DNA of 64,000 nucleotides, taken from contig CAJUKR010000002.1 in the NCBI GenBank assembly GCA_910587025.1, forward strand, positions 1 to 64,000, given 5' to 3'. A program made the position numbers and the translations under genes. The notes under the pieces are model-generated. The model did no database searches, had not been told where the DNA came from, and saw nothing but the letters and a program-made list of their open reading frames with translations. Origin of the DNA: an uncultured Christensenellaceae bacterium. Lineage in GTDB: Bacteria; Bacillota; Clostridia; Christensenellales; Pumilibacteraceae. Below are positions 45,576-54,939 of the stretch, piece after piece (the stretch's first letter is position 1; each line of letters opens with the position of its first letter).

Positions 45576-46213
45576 GCTTCCTCCCCCGCCGTTTCACGGA
45601 CGTAATCCATTGCGCCGTTGACCGCGGCGTTCACCGCTTTCGACGTCCAGGTCGCGCCCGAAACGACGATTTCGTTCTCGCTCGTGACCTCGTCCTTGGA
45701 CATACGGACGTTATTGAAATGCCCGCCGCCCGTTACTATATCCTTATAATCGTCGGACGCGTACGTCGCGAGGAACGCTTCGTTTATCTGTCCGATAAGC
45801 GTCTGGCTCGAATCGTAACCGTCCACGATCACTTTATTGATCCCCGCAAGCGCGCCGTTTTCCACTTTCATGCTCACCCAAAGAGTGACCGAGCCGCCCT
45901 GATAACCGCACTTGTCGCCCCTGCTCTGCACGAGCCAGGTCTTTCCGTCCGGCGAAACCTGCGCGTCGACGACCACGGCGGAGCAGTTATAGAACGTATA
46001 AGTTCTGACGTCGTCGTCCGAAGTTATCTTATCGACGAGCTTGCTCGCGTCGCCGTCGTAGATCTTCACCATACTGCGCGCGAACATTTCTTCGCTCGAA
46101 ACGTAAAACAGGTCGTTGCAGAACGCAAGCACCGCGCCGCATACCAACGCAATTGCGAGAAGCACGACTATACATTTGAACGAATTCGATCTGAAGAAGT
46201 CTTTCAGTTTCAT
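45572..46213 (-). CDS. rnfG: Rnf complex subunit G (flavoprotein)
   Basis: The 213-residue subunit has one membrane helix (about 14-34) and an FMN-binding domain facing outward. The SGATWT motif (185-190) is the ApbE flavinylation site, where FMN is joined to threonine. The enzyme needed, ApbE, is encoded at 26.4 kb. Four-base overlaps with rnfD and rnfE show tight coupling. Confidence 0.95.
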   Translation of the reverse strand: MKLKDFFRSNSFKCIVVLLAIALVCGAVLAFCNDLFYVSSEEMFARSMVKIYDGDASKLVDKITSDDDVRTYTFYNCSAVVVDAQVSPDGKTWLVQSRGDKCGYQGGSVTLWVSMKVENGALAGINKVIVDGYDSSQTLIGQINEAFLATYASDDYKDIVTGGGHFNNVRMSKDEVTSENEIVVSGATWTSKAVNAAVNGAMDYVRETAGEEA

Positions 46214-47268
46214 GCTTTATCCTCCTCCTTCTTTGCTTTCTTTTCGCGCACATAACCGAACGGACGGCGCGGAATGTATCTGTCTATCATCGGAGTCAGG
46301 CAGTTCATAAGCAGTATACAGAACGAAGTCACTTCGATACCCGTCGCTTTGCGCAGTCCGGCGTTCAGCAGACCGAGACAAACGAAATATATGACGTTCG
46401 CAAGCGTGGACTTAGGACTCGTCGAATAATCTGTAGCCATGAACACCGCGCCGAACATAAGTCCGCCCGAAAGCACCGACGGCAGGAAATACGCGAAATC
46501 GAATCCCTCGAGCATGACCGCGAATACCCCTGCGGTCAGTATGTAAATAAGCGGATAGTACCACTTGATCACGCGGCGGATCGCAAGATACGCAAACCCT
46601 ACGAGGATCGCGATTTTACACGTTTCGCCCATGCTTCCGTCCACGCCCGTGCCGAGGAAAAGATCGAGCGCGCTCAGCGTTTCCTTATTCCCCGCAAGCA
46701 TGGCGGTCAGCGGCGTCGCGCCGGAAAGTACCTCGGATATATCGGCGGAAGGCGCGAATATAGGATTTATCACGCATGTGCCGACACAGCCCGTGAGCAT
46801 TGCCGTAAAAGAAATAAAAAGGAACACGCGAGCGGTATCGGCGGGATTGACGAGGTTGCGCCCCGTTCCGCCGAACAGCATTTTACACAACGCGATCGCG
46901 AATATACTTCCGAGGAAAGGTATGTACCAGGGCAAAAGTATCATTTCGCCCTTGACGTTGTACGCCGTCGGAAGCACGAGCGCGAGTATCAACCCGCTGA
47001 TGACAGAAGTGAAATCGAAGTCGCACACTATCTGAAGCATCGTGCCTTTGAAGTCTTTCCATGCCTTACGGTAAACGAGAGAATACACCGCCTCCGTCGC
47101 GACCGCGGTGACTACGGCTATTGCCATGATCGCGAGCGAATACCAACCGAAAAATACGATAGCCGCCGCGCAGCACGGAACGAGCGCGATAATAACGTCG
47201 ATCATGAGCCGACGCGTCGTAACGCGCGACCTTATATGAGGGGATGCCGAAATTATTGTCTGATTCAT
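46210..47268 (-). CDS. rnfD: Rnf complex subunit D
   Basis: A 352-residue polytopic subunit. The SGATPLT motif (182-188) is the second covalent FMN site. Other RnfD/NqrB marks are GGTGRNLVNPADTARV and the C-terminal MATDYSTSP. GGTGAGGAG precedes the ATG. It lies 10 bases after rnfC. Confidence 0.96.
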   Translation of the reverse strand: MNQTIISASPHIRSRVTTRRLMIDVIIALVPCCAAAIVFFGWYSLAIMAIAVVTAVATEAVYSLVYRKAWKDFKGTMLQIVCDFDFTSVISGLILALVLPTAYNVKGEMILLPWYIPFLGSIFAIALCKMLFGGTGRNLVNPADTARVFLFISFTAMLTGCVGTCVINPIFAPSADISEVLSGATPLTAMLAGNKETLSALDLFLGTGVDGSMGETCKIAILVGFAYLAIRRVIKWYYPLIYILTAGVFAVMLEGFDFAYFLPSVLSGGLMFGAVFMATDYSTSPKSTLANVIYFVCLGLLNAGLRKATGIEVTSFCILLMNCLTPMIDRYIPRRPFGYVREKKAKKEEDKA

Positions 47269-47278
47269 ATTTTTCTCC

Positions 47279-48574
47279 TCACCTCTTCTTTCTCAGCTCG
47301 GCTTTGGCGAGCCGTATATTCTGTAAAAGCGGCTGTTTTGCGGGACAAACGTAAGCGCATGCTCCGCACTCTATGCAGTTCATAACTCCGCCCATGACCG
47401 CCGCGCCCTCGTAGTCGCCGGCTTTGGTGTAAAACACCGTATTCATCGGCATGAGGTGCATGGGACACACGTCGGCGCATTTGCCGCAACTCAGGCAGTG
47501 AGTGGGACGCGAATCGTCGATCTCGTCGCTCGTGAGAAGAAGCAGTCCGCCCGTCGTCTTTTTTGTCGGAGTGGACAAGCCCACGATCGCGAACCCCATC
47601 ATCGGACCGCCGCTGACAAGTTTGACGACGTTTTCTTTCGCGCCGCCGCAGAAGTTCACGACGGACACGAGCGACGTACCGAGACGTACGCGCACGTTCT
47701 TCGGATTTTCCACACCGTTCCCCGCAACAGTCATTACGCGCTCGATAAGCGGCTTACCCTTCTCTACGGCTTCGCACATCGCAAGGCACGTTGCGACGTT
47801 CTGTACGTCGCACCCTGCGTCCGCGGGCAACTTGCCTGCGGGTACTTTACGTTTGGTAGTACAATATATGAGCTGTTTTTCTCCGCCCATCGGATATTGT
47901 TTTTTGAGTTCGACTACTTTTACGTCGTCGTATTTCTCGAACGCCGATATACACTCGGGCTTATTCGCCTCTATGCCGATAACGATATTGTCGATACCGA
48001 GCGCCTTAGCGAAATATCTCGCGCCGCGAACGATCTCGTCCGTCTGCTCGAGCATAAGACGACAGTCGCACGTCAGATAAGGTTCGCACTCCGCGCCGTT
48101 TATGACGAGAGTATCGACAGGCGTTCTCGGCAAGAGCTTGACCGCGGTCGGAAAACCGGCGCCGCCCATGCCGACAATACCCGCATCGCGTACGCGCGCG
48201 ATAAGCTGTTCTCTCGTCGCGTCGCTTCCGAGCGGCTCGAGAAACGCCGTTTCGTCATTGCCGTCGTTTCTTATGTCTATGTACGTTTCCGTTCCGCCCG
48301 TTGCGTTGGGCGCGGAAGAAATCGCAACGACTTCGCCGCTTACGCTCGAATGCACATTACCGCTTATGGGTCCGCTTGCTTCGGCGATGAGCTGTCCGAC
48401 TTTGACCTTGTCTCCGACGGCGACTACGGGAGTCGCGGGCTTACCGAGAGCCATGGACACGGACAGCGACGCTATTTCGGGCGCCGGCATATTCTCGATC
48501 GGCAGACTTGCGGTGGTCTTGCGGTCGGGAACGTGTACTCCGCGGCTGAAATAAAATCCTTTGATCTTCTTCAA
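47279..48574 (-). CDS. rnfC: Rnf complex subunit C
   Basis: This 431-residue NADH-side subunit contains the NAD/FMN-binding GMGGAGFPTAVK segment, the GAECEPYLTCD motif, and two 4Fe-4S clusters (CLSCGKCADVCP, CIECGACAYVCP). It uses a TTG start behind AAGGAGG and overlaps the Gx-family gene by 4 bases. With the rest of the operon it couples ferredoxin-NAD electron flow to ion pumping. Confidence 0.96.
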   Translation of the reverse strand: MKKIKGFYFSRGVHVPDRKTTASLPIENMPAPEIASLSVSMALGKPATPVVAVGDKVKVGQLIAEASGPISGNVHSSVSGEVVAISSAPNATGGTETYIDIRNDGNDETAFLEPLGSDATREQLIARVRDAGIVGMGGAGFPTAVKLLPRTPVDTLVINGAECEPYLTCDCRLMLEQTDEIVRGARYFAKALGIDNIVIGIEANKPECISAFEKYDDVKVVELKKQYPMGGEKQLIYCTTKRKVPAGKLPADAGCDVQNVATCLAMCEAVEKGKPLIERVMTVAGNGVENPKNVRVRLGTSLVSVVNFCGGAKENVVKLVSGGPMMGFAIVGLSTPTKKTTGGLLLLTSDEIDDSRPTHCLSCGKCADVCPMHLMPMNTVFYTKAGDYEGAAVMGGVMNCIECGACAYVCPAKQPLLQNIRLAKAELRKKR

Positions 48575-49104
48575 TGTTCCTCCTTCGAGACGCCGGATAA
48601 AAGCGTCTTATAGGGTAAGTGTTTTACAAGCAGATAAACCGCCGCCCCGACGAGCGCGCCGCTCGCCGCGCCGATAAGCGCAAGATACGGCATATAGGTC
48701 AGCATCTGAGGCGAAGACGAGATAAGTACGAAAACAAGGTTCTGCACTATATTGTGTACGACGGCGGACGCCACGCTGACGGCGATAACGCTTACGCGAG
48801 TCAAAGCCGTACGTACGAGCAGACCGGAAAGAGCGACCGCGATAATCCCTGCGGTAAGGCTGTATACCACCGAGCCGAACGTGCCCGTCACAAGAGTACC
48901 GAGAAGAGTCCGCACAAGCACGAGCGCGACCGCTTCGATCGGTCCGTACAGCACGAGCGTAAAAAGCGAAAATATATTCGCAAGCCCGAGCTTGGCTCCG
49001 GGGATAAACATCGGCGGGAGCTGCGCTTCTATCACGAAAACCGTGAGCGAAAGCGCGGACAAAAACGCCAACGTAACAATTTTCTTTACGCCGGGCGCTT
49101 TCAT
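48571..49104 (-). CDS. Gx transporter family / HepS component I-like membrane protein
   Basis: Start is ATG 49104 with GGAGAA 9-10 bases upstream. The 177-residue protein has about five helices and the PF07456 signatures PPMFIPGAKLGLANIF and GTLVTGTFGSVVYSL. Such proteins are annotated as heptaprenyl diphosphate synthase component I or Gx transporters. It heads the Rnf operon, overlapping rnfC by 4 bases, an arrangement often seen in Clostridia with apbE or NusG-II nearby. Confidence 0.85.
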   Translation of the reverse strand: MKAPGVKKIVTLAFLSALSLTVFVIEAQLPPMFIPGAKLGLANIFSLFTLVLYGPIEAVALVLVRTLLGTLVTGTFGSVVYSLTAGIIAVALSGLLVRTALTRVSVIAVSVASAVVHNIVQNLVFVLISSSPQMLTYMPYLALIGAASGALVGAAVYLLVKHLPYKTLLSGVSKEEH

Positions 49105-49231
49105 TTCGCAAATTCTCCGCAGTCGTATCCGTCCTTTGTTTCCATACGCTATATATAATAACATATCGAAAAATAAAAGTAAAGAGCAGATTATGAGGAA
49201 TTTTATTGCATTTTACATTTTCTTTGTATAT

Positions 49232-49265
49232 AAAAGAACCGCGATCGTAATATCGCGGTTCTTTC
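49232..49265. terminator. Terminator after GH3 gene at 49.3-52.5 kb
   Basis: Stem AAAGAACCGCGAT pairs with ATCGCGGTTCTTT, with flanking A and T runs. Confidence 0.9.
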
Positions 49266-49283
49266 GTCCGTCAAAGCCGAGGC

Positions 49284-52200
49284 TTATACTTTCTGATTGT
49301 TCTTATATTTTTCGGGATTCTTCTTCTCGTCGAGGAGACGGAGAACGATCCATACGATGCCGCCGATCACGAGCAGTCCGACGATTATGTCGCCGATCAT
49401 GAAGCAGATCGCCCAAGGCGACATATCGTAGTATGCATATGCTCCCGGAGCCATACCCTGCATCATATTGCTGTTGACGTAAGCATATACGATGTTGTGT
49501 ACCGCATTGCGCATTACGGATTTTGCGGTATTCGACGTCATGTCGTAAGCGCAGGCATTACCCATTTTCGCGCCCATCCACATGTCGTTACCCGAGCGTA
49601 CCATTCTGTCGAAGCTCGTAGCGTATCCGGTTGCGTTATCCGTGACGATACCGCCGGTAAAGCCCCACTCGCCGCGAACAACTTCGGTCAGAAGGTTATA
49701 ATGCGAGCCTGCCCACGTAGCGCCCACATGGTTATGCGATGTCATGATGCCGAGACTTCCGCGCATTACTCTCGTTGCGTTCTTTCCTTCCTTGATGAAT
49801 TTTTCGGTTATGATCGCTTCTTTGATCGTTATCTCGTAAGGACGGAGATAAATCTCGCGGAAAGCCTGTTCGGTACACCAGGTATAGGTCAGCTTCTGCA
49901 TAAGCTCTTTGTCGTTAAGCACAAAGTGCTTCATATAAGCGACAAGTCCCATATCCGCCGCGCCGGTCACGATCGCCGCGCCCATCTTGCCGGAAAGCAA
50001 ACCGTCCTCGCTGTAGTACTCGAAGTTTCTGCCGTTGAAAGGCGAACGATGCATGTCGAGCCCGGGAGCATACCAACCGTTGGTATATACGTTTTCGCCT
50101 ACCTTGAAATTGAATGCTTCCTGTCCGATCACGTTACCGAGTTCTTCTACGAGCGCGGTGTTGTACGTCGACGCGACAACGACTTCGGAAGGATACGAGC
50201 ATGCGCCCATACCTGTGCCGCCGATATCCGCGCCCATGGTTATGTTCAGACCTACGGGACCGTCGAAACACTTCGCTTCGTCGAATCCTATGCTGTCGAG
50301 CGCGCCGGTATTATAGCTGTGATTGAAAAGCATGTTTTTCAGCTGCTCGAAATCTTTTTCGTAATCGATCTGATCGAGAAGATCGTCCCACAGCGGATCG
50401 AAATAATCGAGTCCGCGGAAATCGGCGGCGGACAGTCCGTTGTCAATACCGCTCGCGGGAGCTTCCGCCGAATATACTTTGCTTCCCTCTTTGTTGCCGA
50501 GTTCGGGATCGTTTTCGAAATCGTACAGATCTCCGCCGCGCGAAACCGTCGCCGTTTTCTTTACGGCATCCGACATCGTGCGGGTAGTAACCGCGACGGG
50601 GATATCCTTGATCGGGCCTTCGCTTATGATCTTCGTATCGGTCACGACGGGAGCTGTCGGGAACGAGCCCTCGCCTTTCTCGCTACCCCAGTTCGCACGC
50701 GTAAGATTCGTCACCTCGGACTCTGCCATATAGTCGTTGAGGTCTTCGAATTTGTTGTTTACTTTTTCGTAAGCCGCGGAAGAATCTTTCACGCTCGCCG
50801 CAGGCAATTCCGTGATCGTACCGTCGGCGTTGAGGATCGACTGCGCGTTCTTGTCCGACGTACGCAACTTATCGCCGTCGTAAACGACTTCCGAAACGGT
50901 TATCTCTTTTTCGCATCCGCTTTCGGCATAAAGCTCGTGCGCACCGTTTCTCGCGCTTATGACATACTTCCCGCCTTCGAGGATATAGCAACCTTTCGTT
51001 CCGTCCGAATTGCTATGTTTGTATGCGTAAGAAGCCATTTCCTCTTTGGCGAAAGTAACCGTGACAGTCTGCGAACTGCCGCTTTGATCCTTGGACTTGA
51101 GTTCGTCGGTCTTTGCGAAACCGGCAAGCACGACGGACGACTTTTCGATACCGTTCTGCTTATCGAATTCCGTATACGGCGCCGTATAGTAGATCTGCAC
51201 TACGTCCTTGCCCGCTCTGTCACCGATATTCGTTACTTTCACGTCTACGGAAATATTGCCGTCGGCCTCGCGGATATTCGTTATTTCCTGAGTGAATTTC
51301 GTATAGGACAGACCGTAACCGAAAGGATATACCACACCCGTGCCGCGATTGTTTTCCGCTGTTTTCCAACCGTTATACCAGGCGTCGCCCGATCCTTTTT
51401 GCTCGGCTTCCTTCTCGGCGTAAGCGGTTTCGTAGAAACGATAACCCATATAAATTCCCTCTTCGTATTCGAGGTAATTCGGATTATAGAATTTCGCGTC
51501 TCTCTGTCCGCGAATCTCCACTTCGCTTGAATTCGCGTATTGATATTCGCCGAAGTTCTGCAAAGCCGCATCGCGCGAGAAATCGGCATAATAGGTATCG
51601 ACAGTTCTTCCGCTCGGATTCACGTCGCCGCAAAGTATACTTGCCATCGCTTTGAAACCGAGTCCGCCCGGACCGCCTACCCAAAGCATCGCGTCGATCC
51701 CGTCGTCGGCCTCGAGCGCACCGAGTTCCATTTGATTGGACGAATTGATTATAACGACGGTCTTATCGCAATTCGCTTTGGAAAACTCGAGCATCTCTTT
51801 TTCGTACGAAGACAAAGCGAGCTGATGAGGCGTGCCGTCTACGTAACCCGTACGCTGAAGATCCCAGGTCTCACCGCCGAATCTGCCTATAAATACTATT
51901 CCGACGGTTCCCGAGCACGAATTTCTTACGGCGTCGGTATCGTACGAAGTCGGATTGAGTTCCTTAATGGTATGATCGGCGCCCCAGCCTCCGCCTCCGC
52001 CGCGGGTCGCCTCGGTAATGCCGGTGGAGGTGATACTGTAAACCTTATCGTTTTCCAGTATATTTTCTACCGTACCGTTGATATTAGCCGCGCCGAACGC
52101 TTCTTTGAGCGCTTTTGCCGGAGTGTAAACATAATCCTTATTCGTGTCCACGTTTCCGGATCCCGTACCGCCGTAGATCGGACTGCTGTAACGGTATCCG

Positions 52201-52541
52201 AACGGAGTCACTTTCGAGGTTTTTGCGAGAGGAAGAGTATTGTTTTTGTTTTTCAACAATACTTCGCCTTCGGCTGCGACCTTTTCCGCGACCTTGATGG
52301 CGGCGTTAAGCGCATCCGCATTACTGTCATACTTCACATCGTAATACTTCAGATCCAATCCGTCGGTATTCACCGTATTAACGACATGACGCGTACCTTT
52401 ACCGAGATAAACGTCGAACGTCGCACCCCAATAGTTTGCCACGCACGTCAAAACAATCGCGAGCGTTACAAGCACTACCATTATGGGGATGAGAATCGCC
52501 ATGAATCTCTTATTGCTCATTTTGAGCTTGTCTTTCGCCAT
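49284..52541 (-). CDS. Large GH3 glycosidase under LytTR control
   Basis: The 1085-residue protein has an N-terminal membrane helix (about 12-35), the GH3 C-terminal sandwich first (AEGEVLLKNKNNTLPL, GGTGSGNVD), the FnIII-like domain (VVYPFGYGLSYTKFTQEI), the TIM barrel with nucleophile in GFTGGIVTDNATG, and a C-terminal membrane helix (about 1040-1068) with a basic tail. Domain order is permuted as in the other two GH3 proteins. AAGGAGAA SD. A LytTR-type operator and weak -35 upstream suggest activation by the adjacent two-component system. Confidence 0.92.
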   Translation of the reverse strand: MAKDKLKMSNKRFMAILIPIMVVLVTLAIVLTCVANYWGATFDVYLGKGTRHVVNTVNTDGLDLKYYDVKYDSNADALNAAIKVAEKVAAEGEVLLKNKNNTLPLAKTSKVTPFGYRYSSPIYGGTGSGNVDTNKDYVYTPAKALKEAFGAANINGTVENILENDKVYSITSTGITEATRGGGGGWGADHTIKELNPTSYDTDAVRNSCSGTVGIVFIGRFGGETWDLQRTGYVDGTPHQLALSSYEKEMLEFSKANCDKTVVIINSSNQMELGALEADDGIDAMLWVGGPGGLGFKAMASILCGDVNPSGRTVDTYYADFSRDAALQNFGEYQYANSSEVEIRGQRDAKFYNPNYLEYEEGIYMGYRFYETAYAEKEAEQKGSGDAWYNGWKTAENNRGTGVVYPFGYGLSYTKFTQEITNIREADGNISVDVKVTNIGDRAGKDVVQIYYTAPYTEFDKQNGIEKSSVVLAGFAKTDELKSKDQSGSSQTVTVTFAKEEMASYAYKHSNSDGTKGCYILEGGKYVISARNGAHELYAESGCEKEITVSEVVYDGDKLRTSDKNAQSILNADGTITELPAASVKDSSAAYEKVNNKFEDLNDYMAESEVTNLTRANWGSEKGEGSFPTAPVVTDTKIISEGPIKDIPVAVTTRTMSDAVKKTATVSRGGDLYDFENDPELGNKEGSKVYSAEAPASGIDNGLSAADFRGLDYFDPLWDDLLDQIDYEKDFEQLKNMLFNHSYNTGALDSIGFDEAKCFDGPVGLNITMGADIGGTGMGACSYPSEVVVASTYNTALVEELGNVIGQEAFNFKVGENVYTNGWYAPGLDMHRSPFNGRNFEYYSEDGLLSGKMGAAIVTGAADMGLVAYMKHFVLNDKELMQKLTYTWCTEQAFREIYLRPYEITIKEAIITEKFIKEGKNATRVMRGSLGIMTSHNHVGATWAGSHYNLLTEVVRGEWGFTGGIVTDNATGYATSFDRMVRSGNDMWMGAKMGNACAYDMTSNTAKSVMRNAVHNIVYAYVNSNMMQGMAPGAYAYYDMSPWAICFMIGDIIVGLLVIGGIVWIVLRLLDEKKNPEKYKNNQKV

Positions 52542-52603
52542 AATTCATTTCTCCTTTTATATATATTATCCGCAGACCATGGCTTCAGCCGTCGGATAAC
52601 CGT

Positions 52604-52671
52604 ATTATAAAACGGAAAAATTACCATTGAAATATTTTTTACCCGCTTTGCGCCGTATTTTTCCCGCTTTG
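52604..52671 (-). promoter_or_regulatory. LytTR-type operator and promoter of GH3 gene
   Basis: Two 9-bp direct repeats CCCGCTTTG (plus strand) at 52642-52650 and 52663-52671 have a 21-base period. The nearer ends 9 bases upstream of a poor -35 TTTCAA (52632-52627), with TATAAT (52609-52604) after a 17-base spacer. The operator overlaps the kinase gene's 3' end. Confidence 0.72.
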
Positions 52672-53997
52672 CCCTATGGGTATTATGACGTCGAGATTGA
52701 ACACTTCGTTTCTTACGCTTGCGGACAAACCGCCGCCGTATTTTTCCGCGATGAGCTGCATGCTCCGCATACCGTAACCGTGATACCGCGTGTCCTCTTT
52801 CGTCGTTCGGGGCAAACCGCCCGAGAATTCGGGGATCACTGCGAGACTGTTTTCCATATGAATGCAAAGCAGCTCGCCGCGCGCGTTTACGCGAAGACGA
52901 ATGAACTTCCCCGTATAATCTATTTTATCGACCGCTTCGATAGCGTTCGAGATCGCATTTTCGAACAACGAATAAATATCAGCTTTAGACATAAAATTCA
53001 GCTTCTCGCCGTCGGCTATTACAGTCAGGCTTATACCGTGTTTTTCGCAGTACAGACTTTTTTCCGCGATAAGCACGTCGAGCGCATCGTTTCCCGTTTT
53101 GACCGCGCCGTCGTATATGCGTACCGCGCTTTCTATCTCTTTTAACGCGGATTTATCGATCTCGCCTTCGGAATTGCGCAACGCGCGTATCTGCTTTTTC
53201 AGATCGTGACATTTCACGTTTATGAGTTCGACGTTCTCTTTCGACATCTCGTACAGTTTTTTGTCCCTGTTCCAAAGACTTTGCAGCGTTTCGAGTTCCT
53301 TTTCGGCAAGTTTTTTGCCGAGCATGGAAAACAGCATCCCGATCGCAAGCGCGCAGGACAGCAGATTATAAATATATATCACCGCGTACACGAGCATTGA
53401 TATGTTTTCGCCGCCGTAAGTCACGATCGCGTTCAGTATTATGTCTATAAACACGATCACGCCCGAAAAGCACAACAGTTGCAGATTATCTATCCTGAGA
53501 TCTTCCTGGCTTCTTATCCGATAGCATATAAACGCCCAGACTATCCAATATATAAATCCGTACGAGCCGAACCAGCACGCAAAGGTAAATCCGTTATAAT
53601 TCGTTTCGCCCGAAATATCATACGCGTTTCCGAACGCCTGCAAGCCCAAACAAGTAACGAGCATATTATATGTTTCATACGCTATATGCTGCGTCGTATA
53701 CGCAATTATTCCGCAAAAAACTATGTTCACCCACGGTTCGTCGTAACACACTTTCAATGCGACAAGCGTAAATACGAACAGTATCAGAAACATAAACGAC
53801 GAATATACGGCGTTATACGAAAAATCGAACAGCGGATATAAAAACGCCGCGAGTTCGCAACCGAGCACGGACAAAATCGTCCGCAATGCGAAACGCGGTT
53901 TTTTCTGAAGCGTATAAGTCGCAAGCCCCTCGCTTACGAGAAGTTCAGCCATAAAAACGAGCTTGTACCAGAACAACTGAGACGAGAACGCAAACAT
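52639..53997 (-). CDS. GHKL sensor histidine kinase (system 2)
   Basis: Start is ATG 53997, overlapping the regulator's TAA stop. The 452-residue kinase has about six N-terminal membrane helices (1-220), a phospho-acceptor region INVKCHDLKKQIRALRN and a GHKL ATPase domain with N box ENAISNAIEAVDK and the GYGMRSMQLI loop. It resembles AgrC-type peptide sensors. Its last codons double as the operator for the downstream GH3 gene. Confidence 0.9.
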   Translation of the reverse strand: MFAFSSQLFWYKLVFMAELLVSEGLATYTLQKKPRFALRTILSVLGCELAAFLYPLFDFSYNAVYSSFMFLILFVFTLVALKVCYDEPWVNIVFCGIIAYTTQHIAYETYNMLVTCLGLQAFGNAYDISGETNYNGFTFACWFGSYGFIYWIVWAFICYRIRSQEDLRIDNLQLLCFSGVIVFIDIILNAIVTYGGENISMLVYAVIYIYNLLSCALAIGMLFSMLGKKLAEKELETLQSLWNRDKKLYEMSKENVELINVKCHDLKKQIRALRNSEGEIDKSALKEIESAVRIYDGAVKTGNDALDVLIAEKSLYCEKHGISLTVIADGEKLNFMSKADIYSLFENAISNAIEAVDKIDYTGKFIRLRVNARGELLCIHMENSLAVIPEFSGGLPRTTKEDTRYHGYGMRSMQLIAEKYGGGLSASVRNEVFNLDVIIPIGQSGKNTAQSG

Positions 53998-54704
53998 TAT
54001 CTTCCGCTCCCGAAATAATTCGCCAGATCGGACATAAATTCCTTTCTGCGCGGACGGCTTATCTTCAGCCTGTCGCCGCATACCACTACGTCGTCCCCGT
54101 CTACGCCCGAAACATGCTGCAAACTCACGAGATAACCTATATTGCAACGCGAAAACATTTCGGAGGGCAGTTCCTTTTCTATGTCGCGAAGATTTCCCCA
54201 GGCTTCGAACTCGCCGTCCTCGGTATGAAAAGTCAATCGGTGTCTCCGCACCTCAACATATCTGATTCGCGCCGCGGATATCCTGCGAACACCCGTCATA
54301 CTGCGCACCGTTATTTCCGCGCCCGGCTTGTTCGATAAAATGCGCACCGCTTTATCGAGCAAAGCGAAAAAAGCGCGCTGTTCTATCGGTTTGACCACAA
54401 AATCGAGCGCGTCCACGGCATAACCTTTGACCGCATATTGCTGCATATTCGTCACGAACACGAGCAGAACGAGCGGGTCGAGCTTACGAAGCTGCTCCGC
54501 CGCGCGCATTCCGTCGAGATCGGGCATTTCTATATCCATAAAAACAATATCGAAGTCCGCTTTGTATACGTCCAAAAACCGCAACGCGTTATCGAACACG
54601 GTCACCGTGCAATCTCCGCCGCGCGCTTCGAAATATCTGTTTATCATCGCCCGAAGCAAATTCGCCGCTTCCGGTTCGTCTTCTACAATCGCTGCCCTTA
54701 CCAT
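53997..54704 (-). CDS. LytTR-family response regulator (system 2)
   Basis: ATG 54704 is preceded by AAGGAGAA at 8 bases; an upstream ATG (54743) lacks an SD. The 235-residue protein has a receiver domain (VEDEPEAANLL, phospho-acceptor in FMDIEMPDLDG, lysine in VVKPIEQRA) and a LytTR domain (about 135-235, RYVEVRRHRLTFH, SRCNIGYLVSLQHV). It is the first gene of a regulator-kinase operon. Identical direct repeats upstream of its own promoter and of the GH3 gene suggest that it activates both. Confidence 0.93.
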   Translation of the reverse strand: MVRAAIVEDEPEAANLLRAMINRYFEARGGDCTVTVFDNALRFLDVYKADFDIVFMDIEMPDLDGMRAAEQLRKLDPLVLLVFVTNMQQYAVKGYAVDALDFVVKPIEQRAFFALLDKAVRILSNKPGAEITVRSMTGVRRISAARIRYVEVRRHRLTFHTEDGEFEAWGNLRDIEKELPSEMFSRCNIGYLVSLQHVSGVDGDDVVVCGDRLKISRPRRKEFMSDLANYFGSGR

Positions 54705-54781
54705 ATCATTCTCCTTGATCCTTCTTCGCCGTTTCTTTATCATGCGGACAAGATACGCGCATTATAATTCCATATAAAAAC

Positions 54782-54850
54782 AGTATAACACAAAATATTT
54801 CGGTAATCAACGGAGATTTTCCCGCTTTGTAAAAAATTTTTCCCGCTTTG
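54782..54850 (-). promoter_or_regulatory. LytTR-type operator and promoter of system 2
   Basis: CCCGCTTTG repeats (plus strand) at 54821-54829 and 54842-54850 have the same 21-base period as at the GH3 gene. TTGATT (54810-54805) and TATACT (54787-54782) are 17 bases apart, and the nearer repeat is 10 bases upstream of the -35. Confidence 0.75.
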
Positions 54851-54939
54851 CATACCGATTCGTATTCATACGACAAAAAACGCCCGACGGATATCGCCGA
54901 TGCGTTATTTGTTTAAGATAAAATGTCTTTAACGGAATA

